Part shown: piece by piece, positions 1-5,307 of the stretch
Layout of the letters: the number at the start of each line of letters is the position of its first letter
Position numbering within the stretch: the stretch's first letter is position 1
Assembly: GCA_016789485.1 (NCBI GenBank)
Contig: JAEURE010000192.1
Coordinates: 1 to 5,785, forward strand
DNA from: Anaerolineales bacterium
GTDB lineage: Bacteria; Chloroflexota; Anaerolineae; Anaerolineales; Villigracilaceae
Direction of reading: 5' to 3'
Length of the DNA: 5,785 bases
The notes under the pieces: model-generated
Told to the model about the DNA's origin: nothing
The model's input: only the letters and a program-made list of their open reading frames with translations
The model's database searches: none
Made by a program: the position numbers and the translations under genes

Positions 1-1062
1 CTTAGCTTGTTGGCAGCCTACGGTCTTTCCAACACTTTTGACCTTGCTCCATATTACTTGTTATCCTCCCTCATTGGCCTCCTTGCGTTGGGACCTGCGC
101 GCCGCTTTTGGGGTTTCCTTCGCGCAGGCATCGCTATTACGCTTTCCGGCATGGTAGTTCTTGTTGCCTACCGGTTGCCGTTCTTCCCGCCCGATTTGCT
201 AGGCATCGTTCAATTTTTAGGGATCGTTGCTTTTTCCGGATTTGCCGCCGCAAGCATAACTCTTTTGCTTCAATATCTTTTTGCGCAGCTGCTTGGACTC
301 ACTACCTCCTTGCAATTATTGGATATATCCCGCCCCGAATCTCCGCTCTTGCAGTTCTTCCTGCGCAGCGCGCCCGGGACGTATCAACACAGCCTTCAAG
401 TTGCCAACCTTGCCGAACAAGCCGCGGAAAAAATTGGCGCCGACCCATTGCTTACGCGCGTCGGGGCGCAATTCCATGATATCGGCAAAGCGCTCAACCC
501 CACCTTCTTTATTGAGAATCAGATACCGGGCAGTGTCAACACCCATCAGGATGCCAATCCCGAGGAAGTTGCCGCCACCATCATCCGCCACGTGACGGAC
601 GGTGTGCATCTCGCTAAAAAGCACCGTCTCCCGCGCCGTCTACATGACTTTATCCTTGAACACCACGGCACACTCATTACCCGCTATCAATACAATCAGG
701 CTATGGAAGCGGCTAATAACGATGTGACCAAGGTGGACATCGAAAAATTTCGTTATCCCGGTCCCCGCCCAGCTTCACGTGAATCCGCTTTGCTGATGCT
801 GGCGGATGCCACTGAAGCCCGCGCCCGCGCCGAACGTCCCGCCACGGACGATGACCTTCGCAAACTTGTACAAAACGTGATCAGCACCGTGCAAAAATTC
901 AACCAACTCGATGACACTCTCCTGACCTTGCGCGACCTCAACCTCATCACAGAATCCTTTGTCACCACGCTGCGAGGCATTTATCACCCGCGCATTCAAT
1001 ATCCCAATGCCAAAGTACCTGACCAGGATTCGACCATGCTTACCGCGAGAAAAGAAAAATGA
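1..1062 (+). CDS. pgpH: PgpH-type 7TM-HD phosphohydrolase (c-di-AMP phosphodiesterase family), 5' end outside window
   Basis: The reading frame is open to the left edge, so only the C-terminal part of a protein that is usually about 700 residues is present. Numbering from the first in-window Met-type codon (TTG at base 7, probably not the true start), residues about 13-97 form at least three hydrophobic membrane segments, the end of the 7TM region. A cytosolic HD domain follows. Visible metal/catalytic residues are H128 (YQHS), H157-D158 (FHDIGK), H195 (RHVTDG), H219-H220 (EHHGT) and D267 (MLADATEA). The family signatures FIENQ, FRYPGPRP and the C-terminal GIYHPRIQYP are also present. PgpH of Listeria hydrolyses the second messenger c-di-AMP to pApA at the membrane; assigning that substrate here rests on family membership. 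The stop overlaps the ybeY start by 4 bases (ATGA), indicating a shared transcript and likely coupled translation. Family assignment is firm; the exact nucleotide substrate is less certain. Confidence 0.93.
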   Translation, partial: LSLLAAYGLSNTFDLAPYYLLSSLIGLLALGPARRFWGFLRAGIAITLSGMVVLVAYRLPFFPPDLLGIVQFLGIVAFSGFAAASITLLLQYLFAQLLGLTTSLQLLDISRPESPLLQFFLRSAPGTYQHSLQVANLAEQAAEKIGADPLLTRVGAQFHDIGKALNPTFFIENQIPGSVNTHQDANPEEVAATIIRHVTDGVHLAKKHRLPRRLHDFILEHHGTLITRYQYNQAMEAANNDVTKVDIEKFRYPGPRPASRESALLMLADATEARARAERPATDDDLRKLVQNVISTVQKFNQLDDTLLTLRDLNLITESFVTTLRGIYHPRIQYPNAKVPDQDSTMLTARKEK

Positions 1063-1517
1063 TCAACATAGATAACCAGCAGGATTTTTTGGAATCAGCC
1101 CTTCTTGAGCGGGCCGCCCGCTTCACTCTGGAACTTGAGCCTGATTCTGCCGATGCAGACATTACCATCGTCCTGACAGATGACGCGCAATTGCACGAAC
1201 TGAATCGCGATTATCTCGGCGTGGATGCTCCCACGGACGTGCTCTCCTTCCCTGCCGATGAATCAGACCCTGAAACCGGAGCAACTTATCTTGGAGATAT
1301 TCTTATCTCGATCCCCCGCGCAGCTCAACAGGCGCAAGCCGCAGGGCATCCTGTGGAAGCCGAAGTGCAATTACTCGTTGTCCACGGTGTTTTGCATCTG
1401 CTTGGGCACGACCATGCCGAGGCGGAGGAAAAAGCCCGCATGTGGGCCGAGCAGGAAAAGGTTTTGGAAAGACTCGGTCTGGGTCACATCAAAATTCAGG
1501 ATGCGGAGCACGAGTGA
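1059..1517 (+). CDS. ybeY: Endoribonuclease YbeY (rRNA maturation/ribosome quality control)
   Basis: This 152-residue protein matches the usual YbeY length of about 150-160. The zinc signature H-x3-H-x5-H is complete: H109, H113 and H119 in HGVLHLLGHDH. The family block APTDVLSFP is at residues 57-65, followed by YLGDILIS at 77-84. YbeY is a cytosolic single-strand endoribonuclease involved in 16S rRNA 3'-end maturation and 70S ribosome quality control. In E. coli YbeY a conserved arginine (R59) precedes the G-x-D-x-PT block; the equivalent position here appears to be L53 (YLGVDAPTD). The ATG at 1059 overlaps the pgpH stop and has only a weak purine-rich leader (GAGAAAAG), so coupling to pgpH is likely. 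The stop overlaps the downstream kinase start (GTGA). The pgpH-ybeY-dgkA order is widely conserved and supports the call. Confidence 0.95.
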   Translation: MINIDNQQDFLESALLERAARFTLELEPDSADADITIVLTDDAQLHELNRDYLGVDAPTDVLSFPADESDPETGATYLGDILISIPRAAQQAQAAGHPVEAEVQLLVVHGVLHLLGHDHAEAEEKARMWAEQEKVLERLGLGHIKIQDAEHE

Positions 1518-1897
1518 AAGATTTTTTTTCCTCCCGCATGCAATCGTTTCGCCATGCCTTTCGCGGCTGGTTTTACGTGTTGCGCACCCAGCGTAATGTG
1601 TGGATTCATAGCGCCATTGCGACGGCTGTATTTTTTGTCGGCCTTTGGCTGAATATTCCACCGCGTGACTGGGCTGTGATCATCCTCACCGCTGCGCTGG
1701 TGTTCAGTGCTGAATTTCTTAATACCTCTATTGAAGTTACTGTTGACCTTGCCAGCCCGGATACCCATCCGCTTGCCAAGATCGGCAAGGATGTTGGTGC
1801 TGCCGCAGTATTGGTTGCCGCTTTCGCCGCGATCCTGATTGGCTTATTGCTTCTCGGTCCCCCTCTTTGGCAAAAAATAATTGCCCTGCTTCCCTAA
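1514..1897 (+). CDS. dgkA: Diacylglycerol kinase/undecaprenol kinase family membrane protein
   Basis: The chosen start is GTG 1514. It overlaps the ybeY stop as GTGA and has GGAG at 1505-1508 with a 5-base spacer. The later ATG at 1538 has no ribosome binding site, and the frame upstream of 1514 lies inside ybeY. The 127-residue product fits small prokaryotic DagK proteins. An N-terminal amphipathic segment with R-T-Q-R-N-V-W-I-H (24-32) is followed by three membrane helices, roughly 33-48, 52-70 and 94-115. The family motif E-F-L-N-T-x-I-E-x-x-x-D gives E67, N70, E74 and D78, and HPLAKIGKDV (85-94) carries K92 and D93. The enzyme phosphorylates a membrane lipid with ATP. Gram-positive-type members with this sequence style act mainly on undecaprenol, supplying the cell-wall lipid carrier, while the E. 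coli type acts on diacylglycerol; the sequence alone does not settle which. No PAP2 domain is fused. Confidence 0.93.
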   Translation: MKDFFSSRMQSFRHAFRGWFYVLRTQRNVWIHSAIATAVFFVGLWLNIPPRDWAVIILTAALVFSAEFLNTSIEVTVDLASPDTHPLAKIGKDVGAAAVLVAAFAAILIGLLLLGPPLWQKIIALLP

Positions 1898-1904
1898 TTC
1901 CTAA

Positions 1905-1911
1905 TTGGAGT
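1905..1911 (+). promoter_or_regulatory. Ribosome binding site deciding the start of the endonuclease IV-like gene
   Basis: GGAG at 1907-1910 lies 6 bases before ATG 1917, which is ideal Shine-Dalgarno spacing. The in-frame TTG at 1905 overlaps this motif, so it cannot be the start served by it. ATG 1917 is therefore preferred. Confidence 0.7.
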
Positions 1912-1916
1912 CTTTC

Positions 1917-2777
1917 ATGTCTTTATCCTTCAAATTCGGTACCGTAGGTTCACCCTCAGGCACGCCCAAGAAACCCGGTGGCTCGGTGGGTGCGATTGAG
2001 TTCAGCAAATCCATCGGCTTGGATGCATTGGAGTTGGGTTGGGTGCAATCCGTCCGCGTGACCGAAGCGACTTGCGCGTTGATCAAAGCGGCAGGCGAAG
2101 CGCAGTCTGTTTCATTGAGCGTGCACGCGCCATACTTTATCAACTTGAACGCCACAGCAGAAGAATGGCCCAAGTCTCGCAAGCGCTTAATGGATGCGGC
2201 GCACTACGGCTACCTCGCAGGCGCAACAGACATTGTCTTTCATCCCGGTTCTTATTTTGGCAATGACCCCGCTGACGTGTTGAAGATCGCCATCCCGCGC
2301 TTGAAAGGCTGCGTGGATGAATTAAAGAAGAACGGTGACATGGTCACCATCCGCCCGGAGACGATGGGCAAATCTGCCATGCTTGGCTCCATTGAAGATG
2401 CCCTCGCCATGAGCGCGGCAATGGACATGGTGCAACCCTGCATCGACTTCGCCCACATGCACGCCCGTCCCGGTGACGGTTCGATGAATACTTACGAAGA
2501 ATGGTCAAAACTTTTGACGAACTACAAAAAGGCCTTGGGTGCAAAGGCGCTCAAGAATTTGCACATCCATCTCTCTGGCATCGAGTACGGCGATAAAGGC
2601 GAGAAGAAACACCTCTCCCTCGCTGAAGCGGACTTGGACTTGAAAGCTCTCTTCAAAGCATTGAATGATTTCGGCTGTGCAGGCCGTATCATGTGCGAAA
2701 GTCCCATCATGGAAGAAGATGCTTTGAATATGAAAAAGGCGTGGATGAAGGTGAGTGGGGAGAAGGAAAAGTTATAG
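1917..2777 (+). CDS. Endonuclease IV-like TIM-barrel protein (AP endonuclease 2 superfamily, archaeal-type)
   Basis: The 286-residue xylose isomerase-like TIM barrel carries nearly all metal positions of E. coli endonuclease IV, by motif matching: H70 (SVHAPY, ~H69), H109 (FHPGSY, ~H109), E148 (RPETMGK, ~E145), D177 and H180 (IDFAHMHAR, ~D179/H182), H218 (HIHLSG, ~H216), H232 (EKKHLSL, ~H231) and E261 (CESP, ~E261). The position of E. coli D229 appears to be K230. The overall wording (GTVGSP near the N terminus, FAHMHAR, GIEYGDKGEKKHL, ESPIMEEDALNMK at the C terminus) resembles archaeal endonuclease IV homologues more than canonical bacterial Nfo. Endonuclease IV cleaves the backbone 5' to abasic sites in base excision repair. 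That activity is plausible but unproven for this subgroup, and a sugar isomerase/epimerase-like role cannot be excluded. The gene lies 19 bases after dgkA and probably shares its transcript. Its final codon and stop interlock with those of the opposing acetyltransferase gene. Confidence 0.82.
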   Translation: MSLSFKFGTVGSPSGTPKKPGGSVGAIEFSKSIGLDALELGWVQSVRVTEATCALIKAAGEAQSVSLSVHAPYFINLNATAEEWPKSRKRLMDAAHYGYLAGATDIVFHPGSYFGNDPADVLKIAIPRLKGCVDELKKNGDMVTIRPETMGKSAMLGSIEDALAMSAAMDMVQPCIDFAHMHARPGDGSMNTYEEWSKLLTNYKKALGAKALKNLHIHLSGIEYGDKGEKKHLSLAEADLDLKALFKALNDFGCAGRIMCESPIMEEDALNMKKAWMKVSGEKEKL

Positions 2778-3338
2778 TCTGGCAACCAGCCCAAAGTCTG
2801 AGGGAAGAAGCGAGAACATGTGGGCGTCATAAATTGCCGTGCCCACCGTCATTCGGTTAAGCAAAATCCCTTCGTAATGTGCATCCACTTTTTGGGCCAC
2901 GCGTTTGCTGGCTTCGTTCCCCACTGCAATGACGATCTCTGCGCGGATCAAATTTGCTTTTTCAAATGCGAACTGTGCGATCAATTTTGTGGCGCGCCCT
3001 GCAATGCCCCTGCCGTGATGTGACGTCCGCACCCAGTAGCCAAGATTACAAAATTTATAGACGGGGTGAATATGACTCAACCCACAGCCGCCGAGGAATT
3101 CGTCAGTCTTTGCATCCACGATGGCGAAAGAATACATGCTGCCGTTTGACCAATGCGCGCGCGTGACAGCGACGAAGTTGCGCGCCGTTTCCAACGTGTA
3201 GCTTTCATTCGCCCAGGACATCCACGGACTCAATTCGGGCAGGGACGATTGCACCGCCTGATGCAGATCTGCTTCATCCCCGAATTCAAATGCGCGGACT
3301 GTGACGGCGCCATCTGTGAATTTCATAAATGGAAACAT
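2772..3338 (-). CDS. GNAT family N-acetyltransferase, RimJ/RimL type
   Basis: The 188-residue protein has the layout of a single GNAT domain of the Acetyltransf_3 (RimJ/RimL) type. It opens with a V-T-V-R-A-F strand (12-17). SMYSFAIVDAKTDEFLGGCGL (about 67-87) forms the central strands, and GYWVRTSHHGRGIA (100-113) contains the acetyl-CoA pyrophosphate-binding G-x-G/A loop. VGNEASKRVAQK (139-150) is the conserved Asn-containing segment before the last helix. It should transfer acetyl from acetyl-CoA to an amine, either a protein N terminus or a small molecule; the acceptor cannot be read from sequence. The start is set at the ATG on the complement of 3336-3338 because a GAGGGA-like ribosome binding site lies just upstream; the next Met (complement of 3324-3326) has none. 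The open frame continues upstream for 34 codons, but that extension is the translated repeat element and is excluded. It stands alone behind the response-regulator terminator. Its stop overlaps the convergent neighbour by 6 bases. Confidence 0.87.
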   Translation of the reverse strand: MFPFMKFTDGAVTVRAFEFGDEADLHQAVQSSLPELSPWMSWANESYTLETARNFVAVTRAHWSNGSMYSFAIVDAKTDEFLGGCGLSHIHPVYKFCNLGYWVRTSHHGRGIAGRATKLIAQFAFEKANLIRAEIVIAVGNEASKRVAQKVDAHYEGILLNRMTVGTAIYDAHMFSLLPSDFGLVARL

Positions 3339-3349
3339 ATTCCCTCGTG

Positions 3350-3432
3350 TGTCACTCTGAGCGGAGCGCATCGTCCCTATAAGGGGAAGAGTCTCTGTTG
3401 CTGATGTCCGAGATGCTTCGCTCAGCATGACA
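3350..3432. repeat. Imperfect inverted-repeat element, probable dispersed intergenic repeat
   Basis: The left end TGTCACTCTGAGCG (3350-3363) and the right end CGCTCAGCATGACA (3419-3432) are inverted copies matching at 12 of 14 positions; the two mismatches sit together inside the arm. Between them a small hairpin, CCCT-ATA-AGGG (3375-3385), lies near the middle. No stop interrupts one minus-strand frame. The TGTCA-x2-CTGAGCG-GAGCG wording resembles small dispersed repeats I recall from intergenic DNA of Chloroflexota and other bacteria. That resemblance is from memory and was not searched. The element fills most of the gap between the response-regulator terminator and the acetyltransferase ribosome binding site, ending only 11 bases before that gene's start codon. 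No transposase is present, so any mobility would be non-autonomous. Confidence 0.65.
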
Positions 3433-3452
3433 ATTTGCAAAGTGAATTAAAC

Positions 3453-3502
3453 AAAAAAGAGACACATTTCACCGAGTAGTTCACCTCTGTGTTCTGTGTC
3501 TC
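3453..3502 (-). terminator. Intrinsic terminator downstream of the response regulator, compound stem
   Basis: Read on the minus strand, GAGACACA (3502-3495) pairs perfectly with TGTGTCTC (3466-3459), followed at once by six T residues (3458-3453). Inside this outer stem a second stem can form, CACAGAG with CTCGGTG (6 of 7 pairs, one A/G mismatch), around an 8-base loop. Short GAA and AAA internal strands separate the two stems. It begins 21 bases after the response-regulator stop and separates that unit from the acetyltransferase gene. Confidence 0.8.
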
Positions 3503-3523
3503 CTTTTGATTTCGTTGAAGAAA

Positions 3524-4180
3524 CTATGAAATGTATTCTCTCAAACTATGTTCTACCGCATACGCAGCCGCTTCAGCGCGATTATTCACGCTAAGCTTGG
3601 AAAGGATGCTGGAAACATAATTGCGGACGGTGCCTTCGCCGAGGAACAAACTCTTGGCGATCTCGCGGTTGGTCTTGCCTTCAGAGACGAGCAGCAGCAC
3701 ATGCTTTTCCTGCTGGCTCAAATGAGCGAAAGCCGAAGCCTCCTCTTCTTTGACGGCGCGGCGCACTTCCTGAAAGACACGCTGGGTCACGGCGGGGTCA
3801 AGCAACGCTTCGCCGCGTCCAACGGATTCAATGGCCTTCACCAGATCCTCACTGCCGATCTGCTTGAGAATATAGCCCGAAGCTCCTGCGCGGATCGCGG
3901 AGAACAGCATTTCATCTTCAGCATAAGAAGTGAGCATGATTACTTTTGTGTTGGGGAATTGCGCCACGATCTGCTCGCAAGCCTCGATTCCCGATGTGCC
4001 GGGCAGGCGAATATCCATTACCACGACATCAGGTTTCAGGGCGGCAGTTTGCTCCAGCGCTTCGCGAGCCGAACCAGCCTCTCCAACCACATCGAATTGC
4101 GGGTGGCGATCCAACAGGGATTTCAATCCCAGCCGCACCACCTCGTGATCATCTACCAGGATAATTCGTTGCTTTTTCAT
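3524..4180 (-). CDS. Response regulator, NarL/LuxR (LiaR/DevR-like) family
   Basis: The 218-residue two-domain protein is cytosolic and binds DNA. The receiver domain (about 4-120) has the acidic pair D10-D11, phospho-acceptor D56 (VVMDIRLPG), switch T84 (MLTSYAED) and K106 (YILKQIG), so it looks fully phosphorylatable. A linker at about 130-150 leads to a LuxR-type helix-turn-helix (about 152-212): [22 protein letters not shown], then [17 protein letters not shown] containing the recognition helix. Members are normally activated by a DesK/LiaS-type histidine kinase and act as dimers at promoters. No kinase is encoded in the window, so it is an orphan here. Its regulon cannot be inferred. The ATG on the complement of 4178-4180 gives the standard N terminus ([11 protein letters not shown]), although no good ribosome binding site is close; GAGG lies about 12 bases upstream. 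It follows the DinB-like gene by 45 bases, has a candidate promoter of its own, and ends at a strong terminator. Confidence 0.95.
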   Translation of the reverse strand: MKKQRIILVDDHEVVRLGLKSLLDRHPQFDVVGEAGSAREALEQTAALKPDVVVMDIRLPGTSGIEACEQIVAQFPNTKVIMLTSYAEDEMLFSAIRAGASGYILKQIGSEDLVKAIESVGRGEALLDPAVTQRVFQEVRRAVKEEEASAFAHLSQQEKHVLLLVSEGKTNREIAKSLFLGEGTVRNYVSSILSKLSVNNRAEAAAYAVEHSLREYIS

Positions 4181-4217
4181 GGGCCTATTTTACCTCAGGA
4201 ATATGCAAAAAACGGGC

Positions 4218-4246
4218 AAAATACACTACTTTTGCGCGTTTTTCAA
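4218..4246 (-). promoter_or_regulatory. Candidate sigma70-type promoter for the response regulator
   Basis: On the minus strand TTGAAA (4246-4241) is separated by exactly 17 bases from TATTTT (4223-4218), directly preceded by TG. These match the -35 consensus at 5 of 6 positions and the -10 at 4 of 6. Transcription would start near 4211, giving a leader of about 30 bases. The -35 lies within the last codons of the DinB-like gene. The region is AT-rich, so a chance match is possible. Confidence 0.35.
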
Positions 4247-4693
4247 GGTCAACAGATGCTCTTCGATGTGAGCCAAATTCCGCTCCACCCAGAGTTGCAA
4301 GGTCAATTCGCCGCCCATCGTCTCGTGCCTACTCTCGCGTGACCAGGCCTCACGCGGCATCGATTGCAAGGATTTGCACAAACTCTGAATGCTCGTCTCA
4401 AAATCATTCACGATCTTTGCCAACGGTTCATCCCTGCTGTAATTTGCCGCCATCCATGCATCTGCATCGAAACTTTTGAATTCGGGGTTCTCCTCATTCA
4501 ACGCTCGGCGGATGCGCTCGCCATAGACCATCTTATCCACGTCCCGCGTGTGCGATGCGATCTGATGCACCGTCCATTCACCCTCCACTATTGAAAACGG
4601 GTCGCCGAACGACTCACAAGCCGCGCAAAATTCCTGCGCCGCTTCCTCGATCCTCGCAATCAACTTTTCACGGTATTCAAGTAGTTCCTTCAT
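4226..4693 (-). CDS. DinB-fold (DinB_2/DfsB-like) putative metal-binding protein
   Basis: The 155-residue, mostly helical protein has the four-helix DinB layout. The typical metal triad is visible: H48 in helix 2 (IASHTRDVD), then H142 and H146 in the final helix (AHIEEHL). WTVHQIASH (40-48) matches the family's W-(S/T)-x-x-E/H-x-x-x-H pattern, and LTLQLWVERNLAHIEEH matches the C-terminal helix. Members include thiol-dependent S-transferases (bacillithiol or mycothiol type), DNA-damage-induced proteins and many of unknown role; nothing here identifies a substrate. The start ATG overlaps the upstream dehydrogenase stop (ATGA, 4690-4693). Its strong ribosome binding site GGAGGTG is formed by the last codons of that gene, so the two are almost certainly co-transcribed and translationally coupled. 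Despite the family name, it is unrelated to the DNA polymerase IV gene called dinB in E. coli. Confidence 0.85.
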   Translation of the reverse strand: MKELLEYREKLIARIEEAAQEFCAACESFGDPFSIVEGEWTVHQIASHTRDVDKMVYGERIRRALNEENPEFKSFDADAWMAANYSRDEPLAKIVNDFETSIQSLCKSLQSMPREAWSRESRHETMGGELTLQLWVERNLAHIEEHLLTLKNAQK

Positions 4694-5292
4694 TTCACCT
4701 CCAACAATAAAAATATCTGATTTACGATATCTGTCGAATTTTCAACGGCAAACACCCGCACGCCATGTGGACTCAATTCCCTGTCCGCCTGAATGGATAG
4801 CTCCGCCAGCCCTGCTTTGCTCGTGAAATAAGCCCCCGCCTCTTTGACTCCGCCTTCAGTTGCTCCCGTTACGAGATTCAGGATTACCCCGCCGCCTTTC
4901 GCGATCATCAGCCGTCCCACAGATTGGGTCATCAGAAATGCGCCTGTCAAATTCACATCCAACGTGCGATGCCAATCCCACTCATCCATCTTCAACAGTG
5001 AACCATGCGGTTCCACTGCCGCGTGGTTCACTAGAATATCGATTCCTCCAAAATCATCTTCCACGCTATTGACCACTGCCTGCACGCCTACTTTTTTTGC
5101 GATATCTTCAATATATGCTTTGGCTTTTCCGCCGCGGGCGAGTATTCCATCTACAACTTCTTCCACATTGATCGGAGAGATGTCGTTGGCAGCCACAATT
5201 ACGCCGTGCTCTGCAAACGCCTCTGCCAATGCCCTCCCTGCTCCCTTTCCCGCGCCAGTAATTAATACAACTTTATTTTCAAGTCTATTCAT
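4690..5292 (-). CDS. Short-chain dehydrogenase/reductase, compact, shortened C-terminal lobe
   Basis: This is a 200-residue Rossmann-fold oxidoreductase. Cofactor loop T-G-A-G-K-G-A-G is at 12-19. Asp37 at the end of the second strand (AANDIS) suggests NAD(H) rather than NADP(H). N-H-A-A at 89-92 stands for the usual N-N-A-G. N114 (LDVNLTG) and Y155-x3-K159 (AYFTSKAG) complete the active site. The usual catalytic serine position appears to be T142 (LNLVTGA). Classical members run about 245-255 residues. Here, after GVRVFAVENS, the expected PG segment and substrate-binding loop are missing and the sequence goes straight to a short final helix (DIVNQIFLLLEVK). The stop is clean and carries the next gene's ribosome binding site, so truncation by sequencing error is unlikely. 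The start ATG has AGGA about 7 bases upstream. It follows the peptidase gene by 15 bases. FabG-like reductase is the nearest description; the substrate is unknown. Confidence 0.88.
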   Translation of the reverse strand: MNRLENKVVLITGAGKGAGRALAEAFAEHGVIVAANDISPINVEEVVDGILARGGKAKAYIEDIAKKVGVQAVVNSVEDDFGGIDILVNHAAVEPHGSLLKMDEWDWHRTLDVNLTGAFLMTQSVGRLMIAKGGGVILNLVTGATEGGVKEAGAYFTSKAGLAELSIQADRELSPHGVRVFAVENSTDIVNQIFLLLEVK

Positions 5293-5307
5293 CTTTTTTC
5301 CTGCAGT

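Noticed and set aside
316..624. Minus-strand frame antisense to the HD domain
   Set aside because: It is antisense to strongly conserved PgpH motifs and has no independent support.
1442..1513. Upstream extension of the lipid kinase to an earlier ATG
   Set aside because: These codons lie wholly inside ybeY in another frame and are not like DagK N termini; GTG 1514 has a well-spaced GGAG.
1225..1596. Plus-strand 123-codon frame over ybeY and dgkA
   Set aside because: It is a shadow frame of ybeY, with no domain and composition typical of out-of-frame translation.
1905..1916. TTG start for the endonuclease IV-like gene
   Set aside because: The TTG overlaps the GGAG ribosome binding site that serves ATG 1917.
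3339..3440. N-terminal extension of the acetyltransferase by 34 codons
   Set aside because: The extension is the translated inverted-repeat element, does not resemble GNAT sequence, and the ribosome binding site favours the ATG at complement 3336-3338.
3548..4342. Plus-strand open frame of 264 codons
   Set aside because: It lies antisense to the response regulator and the end of the DinB-like gene. The minus-strand proteins there are clear family members, and the plus frame shows no recognisable domain or good ribosome binding site.
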